Positions 7,675 through 17,438 of a stretch of DNA of 64,000 bases are shown piece after piece (position 1 is the stretch's first letter; each line of letters starts with the position of its first letter). The translations under genes and the position numbers were made by a program. This stretch comes from GCA-2746365 sp963711255. GTDB taxonomy: Bacteria; Pseudomonadota; Gammaproteobacteria; SZUA-229. Location: positions 28,154 through 92,153 of the forward strand of contig CAVQDO010000007.1 of assembly GCA_963711255.1 (NCBI GenBank), given 5' to 3'. The notes under the pieces were generated by a model. It worked only from the letters and a program-made list of their open reading frames with translations. It ran no database searches and was not told where the DNA came from.

Positions 7675-8595
7675 CTAGCCTAATAGTGCATTTATATGCG
7701 CAGCGACACCGCGGCCCAGTGCAGAGAGAGCGTAACCTCCCTCCAGTGTCGAGACGATTCTGCCTTTTGCATATTTATCGGCAATCTTTTTTACTTCGCC
7801 TGTCACCCAGGCAAAGTCCTGATCGACCAGGCGCAGGCCAGCCATGTCGTCTTCAGCATGGGCATCGAAACCGGCAGAGATAAGAATCAGCTCAGGCTTG
7901 AATTTCTCCAGTCTCGGTAACCAGTGCGATGTTACGGCGTCACGAAATGCCGCACCGTCCGTGCCTGCGGCTAATGGTACATTGACAATATGCGGTGATG
8001 TGGTATCGCTGCCGGTATCCGGGTAAAACGGATGCTGGAAAGTCGAACAGAAAAGAACTTGTGGCGCTTCGCGAAAGATATCTTCGGTACCGTTGCCATG
8101 ATGCACATCAAAATCGACGATCGCTATGCGTTTTAACTTATACGCCTGCAGTGCATGCGCCGCACCCACTGCGATATTGTTGAAGATACAAAAACCCATC
8201 GCTTTATTGTGTTTGGCATGATGGCCAGGCGGTCTGACATTACAGAAAGCAGCGCTGGATTTACCGGTCATAACCAGGTCGACAGCTAGCACTGCCGCGC
8301 CCGCGGCTCGTAATGCGGCGGATAAGGAATGCGGATTCATCGAAGTGTCAGGGTCCAGCCAGACCTGGCCGTCTTGCGGCGATTTTAGAAAAATCTGTTC
8401 GACATAGTCGGCATCATGTGCCCGGCATAATTGCTCGCGTGTTGCCAGTGGCGCATCATGGTGTTGCAAAATAATATCCAGCCCGGAGGCAAGCAACTGA
8501 TCCTGAATCGCAGATAGACGGGCAGGGCTCTCTGGATGATGCTCACCCATTTCATGCAGTGCACAATCCGGGTGTGAGATGATGGAGATTGTCAT
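7675..8595 (-). CDS. Histone-deacetylase-family (AcuC/HDAC-like) deacetylase
   Basis: 306 residues with the zinc-hydrolase signature IAIVDFDVHHGNGTEDIF, plus NVRPPGHHAKHNKAMGFCIF and a C-terminal LEGGYALSALG. The family removes acetyl groups from lysines or polyamines. It is divergent from a Pat-like acetyltransferase gene, and acs is 6 kb away. In bacteria Acs is inactivated by lysine acetylation and reactivated by deacetylases such as CobB or AcuC, so a similar role is plausible. Polyamine or acetoin-related activity is the main alternative. Confidence 0.9.
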   Translation of the reverse strand: MTISIISHPDCALHEMGEHHPESPARLSAIQDQLLASGLDIILQHHDAPLATREQLCRAHDADYVEQIFLKSPQDGQVWLDPDTSMNPHSLSAALRAAGAAVLAVDLVMTGKSSAAFCNVRPPGHHAKHNKAMGFCIFNNIAVGAAHALQAYKLKRIAIVDFDVHHGNGTEDIFREAPQVLFCSTFQHPFYPDTGSDTTSPHIVNVPLAAGTDGAAFRDAVTSHWLPRLEKFKPELILISAGFDAHAEDDMAGLRLVDQDFAWVTGEVKKIADKYAKGRIVSTLEGGYALSALGRGVAAHINALLG

Positions 8596-8707
8596 AAATA
8601 TTTCTCATAAATATTTTTCAAAATAACACGATAAGCTATTGTCACCATCGGCACTTGAAGCGCAAGATGATGGCTTAATATATTAACAGGCTAACAGAGA
8701 AACAGAT

Positions 8708-11386
8708 ATGGCTGCACATTTTTTAGACCGTCTATTCGCGCCGCAGGCGATCGCCGTGTTCGGCGCCAGTGAGCGTGCCGATGCTGTTGGTGGTCGAGTT
8801 TTTGATAATCTGCGCGATGCAGGTTTTTCCGGTCCAATCTATGCGATAAACCCGAAATATAAAAAGCTGTATAAACAGACCTGTTACCCGTCCATTGCAG
8901 CGATCGATAAACCTGTCGACCTGGCCATCATTGCGACACCAGCAAAAACAGTCGCAGAAATTATTCATGCCTGTGGCGAACACGGCGTGCGTGCTGTCAT
9001 TATTATATCTACCGGGTTTAATGCCAGCGAACAACAGGGTGCAACTTTGAAGCGAGCAGTACTGGAAGCTGCCCGTCAATATCAGCTGCGCATTCTCGGA
9101 CCTAACTGCCTCGGCCTGATTCGACCAGTGACAGGCATCAATGCAACCTTCAGCAAGAACACTGCAAAGCCGGGGCAGCTCGCTCTGGTCTCACAGTCCG
9201 GCGCGCTGTGCACAGCAATTCTCGACTGGGCTGTCGCCCGTGATGTGGGTTTTTCTGCGATTGTTTCTCTGGGTGATGCGGCGGATATCGATTTTGGCGA
9301 CATCCTTGATTATCTCGCGCAGGATCCACACACCAGCAGTATTCTGCTGTATGTGGAAGGCGTGCGTGATGCGCGTCGTTTTATGAGCGGTTTACGTATC
9401 GCTGCACGGATGAAGCCGGTTGTCGTTATCAAAGCCGGCAGACATGCCGAAGGTTTACTTGCCGCTGTTACTCATACCGGGGCCATGGTCGGTGCCGATG
9501 ATGTTTTCGACGCCGCCCTGCAACGCGCAGGCGTGGTTCGGGCGATGACAATCGAGCAATTGTTTACTGCCGCCGAGTTGCTGGCTATGCCACATCGTGT
9601 TAGCGGCAAACGACTTGCAATCATAACCAACGGTGGTGGTCTTGGCGTGATGGCAACCGATCGTGTAATCGATCTTGGTATCTCGTTAGCGACCCTGTCT
9701 GATAAGACTATTACAGCGCTCAACGAGAGTCTTCCTGCACAGTGGTCACATGCCAATCCCGTCGATCTACTGGGCGATGCGCCGGCAGAACGTTATCAGG
9801 CTGCGCTCAAAAGCTGTCTGCTCGATCCGGAAGTCGATGGTGTTCTGGTGATGCTGTCACCGCAGGCAATGACCGATGCGCTGGCCTGCGCACAGGCCGT
9901 TATCGACGCTGCACAAAGCAATACAAAACCGGTGCTGGCCTGCTGGATGGGAGCGCATCAGGTCGAACCGGCTAACCGGCTTTTTTCGCAACATCACCTG
10001 CCCAATTTTTCCAATCCGGAATCTTCTGTCGAAGCTTTTGCTTACCTGACCAGCTACTATCAAAACCAGCAGCTGCTGATGCAGGTGCCCGGTCCATTGA
10101 AGGTTCACAACGAACCGGATGTTGACGGCGCGCGTCTGATCATCGAAAGCGTGCTGGCAGAGAACAGAAGCGTATTGACGATTAGAGAGTCAAAAGCTCT
10201 GTTACATGCCTTCTCAATACCGGTAACACAAACCATCGAATGTGACTCAGCGAACGATGTCCTTATCGCTGCTGAGTCGATGGGGTTTCCGGTAGCGATG
10301 AAAATCCATTCACTGGGTATCAGTCATAAATCCGATGTTGGCGGTGTCAGGTTGAACATCACGAATGCCCGGGCCGTACGCAGTGCTTATCAAGAGTTGC
10401 TGCAGGAAGTGAGTACTAAAAACCCCGATGTAAAAATTGAAGGCGTAACGATTGAACCAATGTACTCGCCATCTCACGGTAGGGAACTGCTGATCGGCGT
10501 CATTCGTGACCCGGTATTCGGGCCGGCCATTACTTTCGGTGCGGGTGGTACCCAGGTGGAAATATTACGTGATCGTGCGATTGCCTTACCGCCGCTAAAT
10601 ACCTTCCTCATAGAAAAGATGATCAGCCAGACGCGCATCGCAAAGCTGCTCGACAGTTTTCGCAACATGCCGGCGGTTAACATGAATGCCCTGGTAGATG
10701 TACTGCGCCACGTCTCGGAGATGGTCTGTGAACTGCCGGAAATTACCTCGCTGGATATTAATCCGCTAATCGCAGATGAAAATGGTGTCATGGCACTGGA
10801 TGCACGCATCGTAATAGAACACCCGTCGACTTCGCTGGATCGTTACGACCACATGGCGATTCACCCGTATCCCAATCACCTGGTTTCAATGTTGCAACTT
10901 GCCGATGGCACCAACATAAAAATACGTCCGATACGCCCGGAAGATGCCTCGATCGAACAAAGTTTTGTGCGTGAGCTTTCACCCCAGTCGAAGTATTTCC
11001 GTTTTATGCAGGGTCTTAACGAACTGACCCAGCAGATGCTGGTACGTTTTACGCAACTGGACTACAGTCGCGAACTTGCGTTGATCGCCGTTTTAGAGAC
11101 TAAGGATAAGGAAACGGAACTGGGTGTCGCCCGTTACGTAATGAATCCCGATGGCGACAGTTGTGAGTTTGCCCTGGTAGTCGCTGATAAATGGCAAAAC
11201 AAAGGTATCGGTTCGCGCCTGATGAATGCCCTTATCGATGCCGCTCGCCAACGTGGTATCCAGCGAATGGAGGGCGAGATTCTGGCCAACAATCAGAATA
11301 TGCTCAAGCTGACTAAAAATCTTGGCTTCAGCCTGCATACCAGTGCTGAGGATGAAGGCATCAAGGTGGCCTGCAGGCAGTTATGA
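8708..11386 (+). CDS. pat: Pat-like acyl-CoA synthetase (NDP-forming)/GNAT acetyltransferase
   Basis: 892 residues, close to the size of enterobacterial Pat/YfiQ. Order: CoA-binding Rossmann domain (IAVFGASERADAVGGRVFDN, residues about 15-34), succinyl-CoA-ligase-like domains (ILGPNCLGLI; VALVSQSG-type LALVSQSGALCTAI), ATP-grasp domain (about 480-700) and a C-terminal GNAT domain (about 725-892; ADKWQNKGIGSRLMNALID is the acetyl-CoA loop). Proteins of this layout acetylate a lysine of Acs. The neighbouring HDAC-like gene and the acs locus downstream fit a reversible acetylation circuit. Substrate identity is inferred. Confidence 0.92.
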   Translation: MAAHFLDRLFAPQAIAVFGASERADAVGGRVFDNLRDAGFSGPIYAINPKYKKLYKQTCYPSIAAIDKPVDLAIIATPAKTVAEIIHACGEHGVRAVIIISTGFNASEQQGATLKRAVLEAARQYQLRILGPNCLGLIRPVTGINATFSKNTAKPGQLALVSQSGALCTAILDWAVARDVGFSAIVSLGDAADIDFGDILDYLAQDPHTSSILLYVEGVRDARRFMSGLRIAARMKPVVVIKAGRHAEGLLAAVTHTGAMVGADDVFDAALQRAGVVRAMTIEQLFTAAELLAMPHRVSGKRLAIITNGGGLGVMATDRVIDLGISLATLSDKTITALNESLPAQWSHANPVDLLGDAPAERYQAALKSCLLDPEVDGVLVMLSPQAMTDALACAQAVIDAAQSNTKPVLACWMGAHQVEPANRLFSQHHLPNFSNPESSVEAFAYLTSYYQNQQLLMQVPGPLKVHNEPDVDGARLIIESVLAENRSVLTIRESKALLHAFSIPVTQTIECDSANDVLIAAESMGFPVAMKIHSLGISHKSDVGGVRLNITNARAVRSAYQELLQEVSTKNPDVKIEGVTIEPMYSPSHGRELLIGVIRDPVFGPAITFGAGGTQVEILRDRAIALPPLNTFLIEKMISQTRIAKLLDSFRNMPAVNMNALVDVLRHVSEMVCELPEITSLDINPLIADENGVMALDARIVIEHPSTSLDRYDHMAIHPYPNHLVSMLQLADGTNIKIRPIRPEDASIEQSFVRELSPQSKYFRFMQGLNELTQQMLVRFTQLDYSRELALIAVLETKDKETELGVARYVMNPDGDSCEFALVVADKWQNKGIGSRLMNALIDAARQRGIQRMEGEILANNQNMLKLTKNLGFSLHTSAEDEGIKVACRQL

Positions 11387-11407
11387 ATTTACCGCTGCCT
11401 GTATGGT

Positions 11408-11445
11408 AGTTAGTTGCAGTTAGCAGTTAGCAGTTAGCAGTTAAT
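11408..11445 (+). repeat. Short tandem repeat (AGTTAGC units)
   Basis: Four to five heptamer units of the type AGTTAGC in the 200-bp gap between pat and the cytochrome b gene. It could change length by slippage. No function visible. Confidence 0.8.
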
Positions 11446-11501
11446 AGTAAACGCTATTTATGATTGCTTTATTTGCTTGTTTACAGGTAAATTATTTATT
11501 C

Positions 11502-11515
11502 TTGATGCAGATTAA
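11502..11515 (+). promoter_or_regulatory. FNR/Dnr-like site upstream of cytochrome b gene
   Basis: TTGAT-GCAG-ATTAA matches the TTGAT-N4-ATCAA consensus with one mismatch, 72 bp upstream of the cytochrome b start. Redox control of the cytochrome is plausible, but one mismatch in AT-rich DNA is weak evidence. Confidence 0.35.
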
Positions 11516-11587
11516 GTTTTTATAAATGTTTTAGCTTGATAATCAGCCGCGCATCGTGCCGTAAGCACCTTCCGCAGGAGTTCAGTG

Positions 11588-12325
11588 ATGTCCAACTTTA
11601 AATCTTATCTCGTCTGGGATGCCAGTATCCGCTGGTTTCACTGGATCAATGTACTGTGCATAATCGGGCTGGTCGCCGTGGGTGTGGTTATCCTCAACGA
11701 TAAGGCACTGGGTGTTTCGACCGAAGGAAAAATTCTGCTAAAAACCGTGCACGTCTGGATCGGCTATGTGTTCGCGCTGAACCTGCTGTGGCGTCTGCTA
11801 TGGGCCTTTATCGGTGGACCCCATGCACGCTGGCGGTCAATCCTGCCGGGCGGGTCAGGCTACATGAATGAGCTGCGTGTTTACCTTGCTGATATCAAAG
11901 CGGGACGACCACGGCAGTATCTCGGGCACAATCCACTGGGTCGCATCGCCGTTACCGTTCTGCTTTTAATGCTGCTATCACAGGCTATCAGTGGACTGGT
12001 ACTGGCGGGTACCGATTTATTCTATCCGCCCATCGGTGCATGGATTGCCGGCTGGGTGGCTGCCCCGGGGATAGATCCGGCAACGCTCGTGCCCTATGCG
12101 AAGGAGACCTATGACGCGGTTGCCTTCGAGGCAATGCGTGCTTTCCGCAAGCCTTTCATTACGGTACATGAATATGGCTTTTACATTCTGCTGGGTCTAA
12201 TCCTGATTCATATAGTGGCTGTAGTGATGACCGAGTTACGCGAAGGCGGCAACCTTATCTCTGCGATGTTTAGCGGTAACAAGGTACTCAGTCAGACGCC
12301 AGCGGATGAGGCGAAAAAGGACTAA
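11588..12325 (+). CDS. Cytochrome b561-type membrane protein
   Basis: 245 residues starting at the ATG at 11588 (GTG at 11585 is in frame; CAGGAG lies upstream). Four membrane helices carry histidines typical of dihaem b561 domains: RWFHWINV (helix 1), KTVHVWIGY (helix 2), and ITVHEYGFYI and LIHIVAV (last helix). It should pass electrons between the quinone pool and a c-type or periplasmic partner. No partner gene is adjacent. Confidence 0.88.
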   Translation: MSNFKSYLVWDASIRWFHWINVLCIIGLVAVGVVILNDKALGVSTEGKILLKTVHVWIGYVFALNLLWRLLWAFIGGPHARWRSILPGGSGYMNELRVYLADIKAGRPRQYLGHNPLGRIAVTVLLLMLLSQAISGLVLAGTDLFYPPIGAWIAGWVAAPGIDPATLVPYAKETYDAVAFEAMRAFRKPFITVHEYGFYILLGLILIHIVAVVMTELREGGNLISAMFSGNKVLSQTPADEAKKD

Positions 12326-12449
12326 GACGTGATAAGCCTGTTGAGAGGGTGAAAGCAGCGCTATTAAAGCCAGGCACTGACTAGTTTTGTTTCTGCTTCG
12401 GACTGGATTGAAATATTCGGTATGTCTGCGCTTAACTGTAGTGACTTTA

Positions 12450-13115
12450 TTACCTGAAAAACCGTGTAAAACTGGCAACATCTTCCCGCGGTGTCCGGTA
12501 ACTGTTTATCGCTGCGTCTTTGTCTTCATAACCTAACGCCATGCCGCATAGTAATATGGTGTCATCTGAATAGTTTAGTTCAGACCTGATTATTGCCGGG
12601 TAATCAGCGACTGAGGCCTGCGGGCAACAGGCAAGGCCGTGTTCAGTGGCGGCTAACATAATGGATTGCAGGAACATTCCGTAATCAATATAAGAACCTG
12701 TCAGCATAATTTTATCCATAAAAAACAGCAGCATTACCGGTGCATCAAAAGCCCTGTAGTTTGCTGCCCACTGATCCTGCTGTTTTTCCCGGTCTTCGCG
12801 TTTTATCTCAGCGGCAGAATAAAGTTGCAGGCCGCAGGCTTTACGCCGTGCTTTGTAGGGTTCAATCCATTCCGTCGGATAATAAGTGTAATCCGCCTTG
12901 CCTTTATCACCGTTGCGAAAAGCAGTTTCTATTTTATTCTGCAGCTTTTGCCTGCTTTCACCACTGACAACAGCTACCTGCCAGGGTTGTGTGTTTACGC
13001 CGGAAGGCGCATGGCGTGCGCTGTCGAGAATATCGTTTATTATTTTCTCATCGACCTCGGTATCGAGATACGCGCGAACCGATTTTCTTTTTTGCAATGC
13101 TTCTTTTACTTTCAT
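12450..13115 (-). CDS. Nitroreductase-family FMN oxidoreductase
   Basis: 221 residues with the family start VKEALQKRKSVRAYLDTEVD and the FMN-binding block ILDSARHAPSGVNTQPWQVA, then GLACCPQASVADYPAI and a C-terminal ILLCGMALGYED. These NAD(P)H-dependent flavoenzymes reduce nitroaromatics, quinones or other electrophiles; the natural substrate is not predictable. Monocistronic, convergent with the cytochrome b gene. Confidence 0.92.
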   Translation of the reverse strand: MKVKEALQKRKSVRAYLDTEVDEKIINDILDSARHAPSGVNTQPWQVAVVSGESRQKLQNKIETAFRNGDKGKADYTYYPTEWIEPYKARRKACGLQLYSAAEIKREDREKQQDQWAANYRAFDAPVMLLFFMDKIMLTGSYIDYGMFLQSIMLAATEHGLACCPQASVADYPAIIRSELNYSDDTILLCGMALGYEDKDAAINSYRTPREDVASFTRFFR

Positions 13116-13240
13116 GGCTGACCTGTTAGCTGTATGTTTTATTCAGTGTGGACTGACGATAGTCTGCTGTCATTATCCCGTTTGTGCAACTTGAAATAAT
13201 ACCTGTTGTGGTAAAAACCATTGTAATAAATACTGCCGCA

Positions 13241-13278
13241 AAAAAAACAGGAGGCAACCGACTGGCTGCGCTCCTGTT
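13241..13278 (-). terminator. Rho-independent terminator of the porin gene
   Basis: On the minus strand, AACAGGAG and CTCCTGTT arms flank an inner stem and are followed by a run of T (A-run at 13240-13247 on the plus strand). It lies 34 bp after the porin stop. Confidence 0.8.
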
Positions 13279-13311
13279 CAAAAGGGAGAGAAATAATACT
13301 GCTGTTTTTCT

Positions 13312-14454
13312 TTAGAACGCCAGTTTCGCTGTAAACTGGAGTCTATCCATATCGCCATCAGCACCGGATTCCAGTTCCCGGTTAGCATGGGCGAACTCAC
13401 CACCAAAAGTCAGTTTGTCTGTAGCGCTGTAAAACAGGTTAAGACGAATACTGCTGGTTTCTTTGGTCGCAGAAGTACCCGTCAGTGAAACATCATTATC
13501 AATCGCTATTGCAGAATACGTTATGTTGCTGCGCCATTTTGCATCCCAATGATGACGGTATGCAGCGTAAACTGCAGTAGAGTCAATCGCTTCCAGTGTG
13601 TTGTCAGCTTTCAGCACGGCACCGTTGGCAACGTTAAGGCCGATGTAGCGACCCATGCCGCTACCGGTATTAACACCAAAACGTACATCATCTTTGCCAA
13701 TCATCAGCTTACCGGTAAGGCTTAAGCCAAATGAAGTAATAGAATCATCAATAGCTGCGCCATCGTTATAGGTCAGTTGACGAGCCAGTACAGCAGCGAC
13801 TAAAGACAGGCCGCCGTTGTTGTAGTTGTAACGGCCAACAAAGTCAGGCAGTTCATTGTCATCGGCAACGATGCGTGTACCGCCGCCATTCGGTGTAATG
13901 GTGGTTTCAGGGTTTTCGATAGCGAACTGGAAGTTACCGGCAGTGTATCGAATCTGTGTTTGACGAACGAAGATGCCAAAATCAGTATTACCGATGAAGT
14001 CAGCGGTTTCTGGTAATGAGCCAACATTCTGGAAGGTTGACCAGGTCTGACCAAACAGCCAGTTATCAAACGCAATAAAAGCATGACGCATGCGCGGACT
14101 ATATGAATTGGTTATGCGCTCATTTCCGCCGGGTGTTGCCAGGAAGTCCATTTCGATAAATGTTTTTAATTTATGGCCGTCGATTACGCTGTCTGTACCA
14201 AGGTTGAAACGAGTTTGACGAGCGTGCATATCAAAAGTGCGATTTTCTTCTGTGCCGCCAACAGGGGTTAATGAAGGGATATAAAAGTCACGGCCGATAC
14301 TGCCGGAAGGCAATGTGCCGTCGCTATAGCTGGTAGACATTGCATCCATTTTTATGTAACCACCAAATTTCACGGTGGTGTTATCGAATGTACCGAGTGT
14401 GACTGCCTGTGCGCCTGCCGTAGCCAGCAGAGTAGTAGCCAGCCAGTGCTGCAA
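13312..14454 (-). CDS. DcaP-like outer-membrane porin, signal peptide frameshifted
   Basis: 380 residues as an open frame from a TTG. A trimeric-porin-like beta-barrel: GTFDNTTVKFGGYIKMDAM near the N-terminus, alternating amphipathic strands, and a C-terminal aromatic (LQFTAKLAF). The reading frame lacks a proper start. An ATG at 14480-14482 with AAGGGG upstream begins MNSIRNKTVLAALA, and deletion of one base near 14437-14446 joins it to ATTLLATAGAQA to give a complete signal peptide. So the intact gene would span 13312-14482. The 190 bp shared with acs hold a CrbR-type palindrome, so acetate-linked regulation is possible. Substrate unknown. Confidence 0.8.
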   Translation of the reverse strand: MQHWLATTLLATAGAQAVTLGTFDNTTVKFGGYIKMDAMSTSYSDGTLPSGSIGRDFYIPSLTPVGGTEENRTFDMHARQTRFNLGTDSVIDGHKLKTFIEMDFLATPGGNERITNSYSPRMRHAFIAFDNWLFGQTWSTFQNVGSLPETADFIGNTDFGIFVRQTQIRYTAGNFQFAIENPETTITPNGGGTRIVADDNELPDFVGRYNYNNGGLSLVAAVLARQLTYNDGAAIDDSITSFGLSLTGKLMIGKDDVRFGVNTGSGMGRYIGLNVANGAVLKADNTLEAIDSTAVYAAYRHHWDAKWRSNITYSAIAIDNDVSLTGTSATKETSSIRLNLFYSATDKLTFGGEFAHANRELESGADGDMDRLQFTAKLAF

Positions 14455-14549
14455 GCACTGTTTTGTTCCTGATCGAGTTCATTAAAGAATCCCCTTATGT
14501 TTGCGATAAGCAAAGATTCCTCCTTAATGGAGCTTTTAGCTATTAGCGC

Positions 14550-14573
14550 TTAGTCTATGTTCGACTAAAGTCG
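14550..14573. promoter_or_regulatory. Candidate CrbR-type operator upstream of acs
   Basis: TTAGTC-TATGTTC-GACTAA followed by AGTCG, 100 bp upstream of acs and 68 bp upstream of the porin ATG. The same symmetrical motif with the same AGTCG tail occurs at 21006-21030 before the symporter operon. Sharing between two acetate operons next to a CrbS/CrbR pair suggests the regulator's binding site; this is inference. Confidence 0.65.
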
Positions 14574-14672
14574 TATGTTACGGCTGCTTTGTTAACGCTG
14601 TAGACGATGGTCTAGTTGTACCTTTATAAACAAAAGTTAAAATCACGGTATAACTTATATAGAGGTCGCAGC

Positions 14673-16634
14673 ATGAGTAACACGGATTCCACTGGTACTA
14701 CTTTGTACCCGGTCAGGAAAAGTTCTGATCGTGAATATTTAACCAGTGCAGCGCAGTACAGAGAACTGTATAAACAATCGGTTGATAGTAATGAAATATT
14801 CTGGTCTTACCAGGCCCAGGGACTGCGCTGGGATACACAATACACTCGCATCAAGGATGTATCTTTTGATAAAAATGATTTGCACATTAGCTGGTTTGAC
14901 GATGGCGATTTAAATGTCTGTGTTAACTGTGTTGACCGCCACCTTGACGACCGGGCCGATCAAACAGCAATAATTTTCGAAGGCGACTCACCGGATGTCA
15001 GTCAGCATATTACTTATCGTGAACTGCATTCTGAAGTGTGTCGTCTGGCAAATATACTGGAAGCCGCAGGTATAAATCCGGGTGACCGCGTTATGCTGTA
15101 TATGCCGATGATTCCGCAAGCGGCTTATGCCATGCTTGCCTGTGCCCGTATTGGTGCCATCCATTCCGTTGTCTTTGGTGGTTTCTCGGCCAATGCACTG
15201 GCAGACCGAATCGTAGACTGCGGCGCAAAAATGGTTATTACAGCTGATGTCGGCAAGCGTGGTACAAAATTGATTCCGCTAAAGGTCAGTGTTGATGATG
15301 CACTCAAGTTTGACGGAACTGACTGTGTTGAGACGGTACTGGTGGTGAAAAATTCTGATAGCGAAATCAGCTGGACAGACGACAGAGATATCTGGTATCA
15401 CGAAGCGGCAGCAGTGGTCAGCGACCAGCACTATGCCCAGGCATTCCCGGCAGAACATCCTTTGTTTATTCTCTACACTTCCGGTTCTACCGGAAAACCA
15501 AAAGGCCTGCAGCACAGCTGTGCCGGCTACCTGCTTTATACGGCAACCACCTTCCGCCATGTATTTGATTATCATGATGGCGACGTTTACTGGTGTACTG
15601 CTGATGTCGGCTGGATTACCGGTCACAGTTATATTGTATACGGGCCGCTTGCCTGTGGAGCAACCACACTGATGTTTGAGGGCGTGCCCAGTTATCCTGA
15701 TCTTGGCCGATTTGGCGAAGTGATTGATAAACACAAAGTGACGCAGTTTTATACCGCACCAACAGCCATTCGCCTGTTAATGGCTGAAAGCGATAAGGCC
15801 CTGGCGGGTAGTTCGCGTGAAACGCTGCGTGTTCTTGGCACCGTCGGTGAACCAATCAGCCCGGAAGTATGGCGCTGGTATTATGATGAATTTGGTCTCG
15901 GCCAATGTCCAATCGTAGACACCTGGTGGCAAACCGAAACCGGCGGCCATATGCTAACCCCACTGCCTGGAGCAACAGCACTAAAGCCGGGTTCTGCGAC
16001 GAAACCATTCTTTGGTATTCAACCCGCACTGGTCGACACCAACAGTGACATTCTTGATGGTGAAAACAGCGGCCACCTGGTGATACTGGATAGCTGGCCG
16101 GGACAGGCGCGTACAATCTGGGGTGATCACAAACGTTTCATCGAAACCTATTTTACTACTCACGAAGGCATGTATTTTTCCGGTGATGGTGCCCGTCGTG
16201 ATGAAGACGGTTACTACTGGATTACCGGACGTGTCGATGATGTATTAAACGTATCGGGCCATCGCCTGGGTACTGCTGAAATTGAAAGTGCACTGGTTTC
16301 TCACAAACAGGTTGCAGAAGCAGCGGTCGTCGGTTTCCCGCATGATATTAAAGGTGAAGCTATTTATGTTTTTGTGACAGCTATCAGCGGTGTTGAAGTG
16401 TGCGATGAATTAACCACAGAACTTCGACAACAGGTAAGAACTGTGCTTGGGCCGGTAGCAACACCCGATGTGATTCAGTGGACCAATGGACTGCCTAAAA
16501 CCCGTTCAGGAAAAATTATGCGCCGCATACTTCGTAAAATTGCGCACAATGATTTTGCTAGCCTGGGTGACACCTCAACACTGGCAGAACCCGGTGTTGT
16601 CGATGAACTGATAGCAGGGCGTATGAATCGTTAA
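14673..16634 (+). CDS. acs: Acetyl-CoA synthetase (AMP-forming)
   Basis: 653 residues from the ATG at 14673 (AGAGG upstream), matching the roughly 650 of the family; an in-frame TTG at 14616 is less likely. P-loop YTSGSTGKPKG, the acetate-pocket motif DTWWQTETGG with the Trp typical of acetate users, hinge and C-terminal motifs (GRVDDVLNVSGHRLGTAEIE) and the catalytic, acetylatable lysine in TRSGKIMRR are present. It converts acetate, CoA and ATP into acetyl-CoA. A CrbS/CrbR pair follows, and the symporter operon lies beyond. Confidence 0.97.
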   Translation: MSNTDSTGTTLYPVRKSSDREYLTSAAQYRELYKQSVDSNEIFWSYQAQGLRWDTQYTRIKDVSFDKNDLHISWFDDGDLNVCVNCVDRHLDDRADQTAIIFEGDSPDVSQHITYRELHSEVCRLANILEAAGINPGDRVMLYMPMIPQAAYAMLACARIGAIHSVVFGGFSANALADRIVDCGAKMVITADVGKRGTKLIPLKVSVDDALKFDGTDCVETVLVVKNSDSEISWTDDRDIWYHEAAAVVSDQHYAQAFPAEHPLFILYTSGSTGKPKGLQHSCAGYLLYTATTFRHVFDYHDGDVYWCTADVGWITGHSYIVYGPLACGATTLMFEGVPSYPDLGRFGEVIDKHKVTQFYTAPTAIRLLMAESDKALAGSSRETLRVLGTVGEPISPEVWRWYYDEFGLGQCPIVDTWWQTETGGHMLTPLPGATALKPGSATKPFFGIQPALVDTNSDILDGENSGHLVILDSWPGQARTIWGDHKRFIETYFTTHEGMYFSGDGARRDEDGYYWITGRVDDVLNVSGHRLGTAEIESALVSHKQVAEAAVVGFPHDIKGEAIYVFVTAISGVEVCDELTTELRQQVRTVLGPVATPDVIQWTNGLPKTRSGKIMRRILRKIAHNDFASLGDTSTLAEPGVVDELIAGRMNR

Positions 16635-16758
16635 ATACTGTTGTTGCAGTAACGGTGATTTATCATCGGCAAGTATCGCAGCCAGACTGACATTGACTAT
16701 GATAAGCTTATTCAGCGTTAGTTCGACAGTATAAGCCCGGCAACAGGAGATAAGCTTA

Positions 16759-17418
16759 ATGTATCATTTCCATGTAGCGGATGATCATCCGTTGTTTCGT
16801 AATGCCATTCTTGATGTTATCAAGCGGCATTATCCTGATGCGGTTGTCGGGGAATCGGTTGATCTTGACACTACCATACGTTACCTGGACAAAAACGCAG
16901 ACACCGAGCTATTACTGCTGGACCTGCACATGCCGGGCAGCCAGGATTTGTTTGGTCTGATCATGGTACGAGAAAAATTCCCCAGCATTCCGGTGGCAAT
17001 TATTTCTGCTGAAGAGGAGAGCAGTACCATCAGCCGCGCTATGGGGCATGGTGCCAGTGGTTATATTCCCAAGTCCTGTTCACCGCAGCAGATACACGAA
17101 GCCATCCATTCCATACTGGATGGTAATCGCTGGGTGCCGGATGAATATCGTAACAGCCTTAAACCTGTCGACAGTGAAGAAAAAGACCTTGCTGCAAAAA
17201 TAGCCACACTAACGCCGCAGCAGTACCGGGTACTTTGTTATTTACGGGAAGGCTGGCTCAACAAACAAATCGGTTACGAACTGGGCGTTACCGAAGCGAC
17301 CATCAAAGCACACATCACCGCGATCTTCCGTAAACTGGGTATCAGCAATCGTACCCAGGCCGTTATTATGCTGAGTAAAATGTCACTGCATGATGATGCC
17401 AGCAAAGGCCAGTGTTAA
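16759..17418 (+). CDS. crbR: LuxR-family response regulator (CrbR/ErdR type)
   Basis: 219 residues: receiver domain (acidic pair DD at 8-9, phospho-acceptor D55 in LLLLDLHMPG, Lys in GYIPKSC) and a LuxR-type HTH (LTPQQYRVLCYLREGWLNKQ, then VTEATIKAHITAIFRKLGI). It lies 124 bp after acs and is convergent with the SSS-kinase gene (20 bp between stops). In Vibrio and Pseudomonas the CrbSR or MxtR/ErdR pair activates acs. The same role is inferred from kinase partner and context. Confidence 0.9.
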   Translation: MYHFHVADDHPLFRNAILDVIKRHYPDAVVGESVDLDTTIRYLDKNADTELLLLDLHMPGSQDLFGLIMVREKFPSIPVAIISAEEESSTISRAMGHGASGYIPKSCSPQQIHEAIHSILDGNRWVPDEYRNSLKPVDSEEKDLAAKIATLTPQQYRVLCYLREGWLNKQIGYELGVTEATIKAHITAIFRKLGISNRTQAVIMLSKMSLHDDASKGQC

Positions 17419-17438
17419 TTCTTAACGCTATATAAACT

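Noticed and set aside
12666..13121. Open frame of 151 residues antisense to the nitroreductase
   Set aside because: Exact shadow of a well-supported gene; no start signal.
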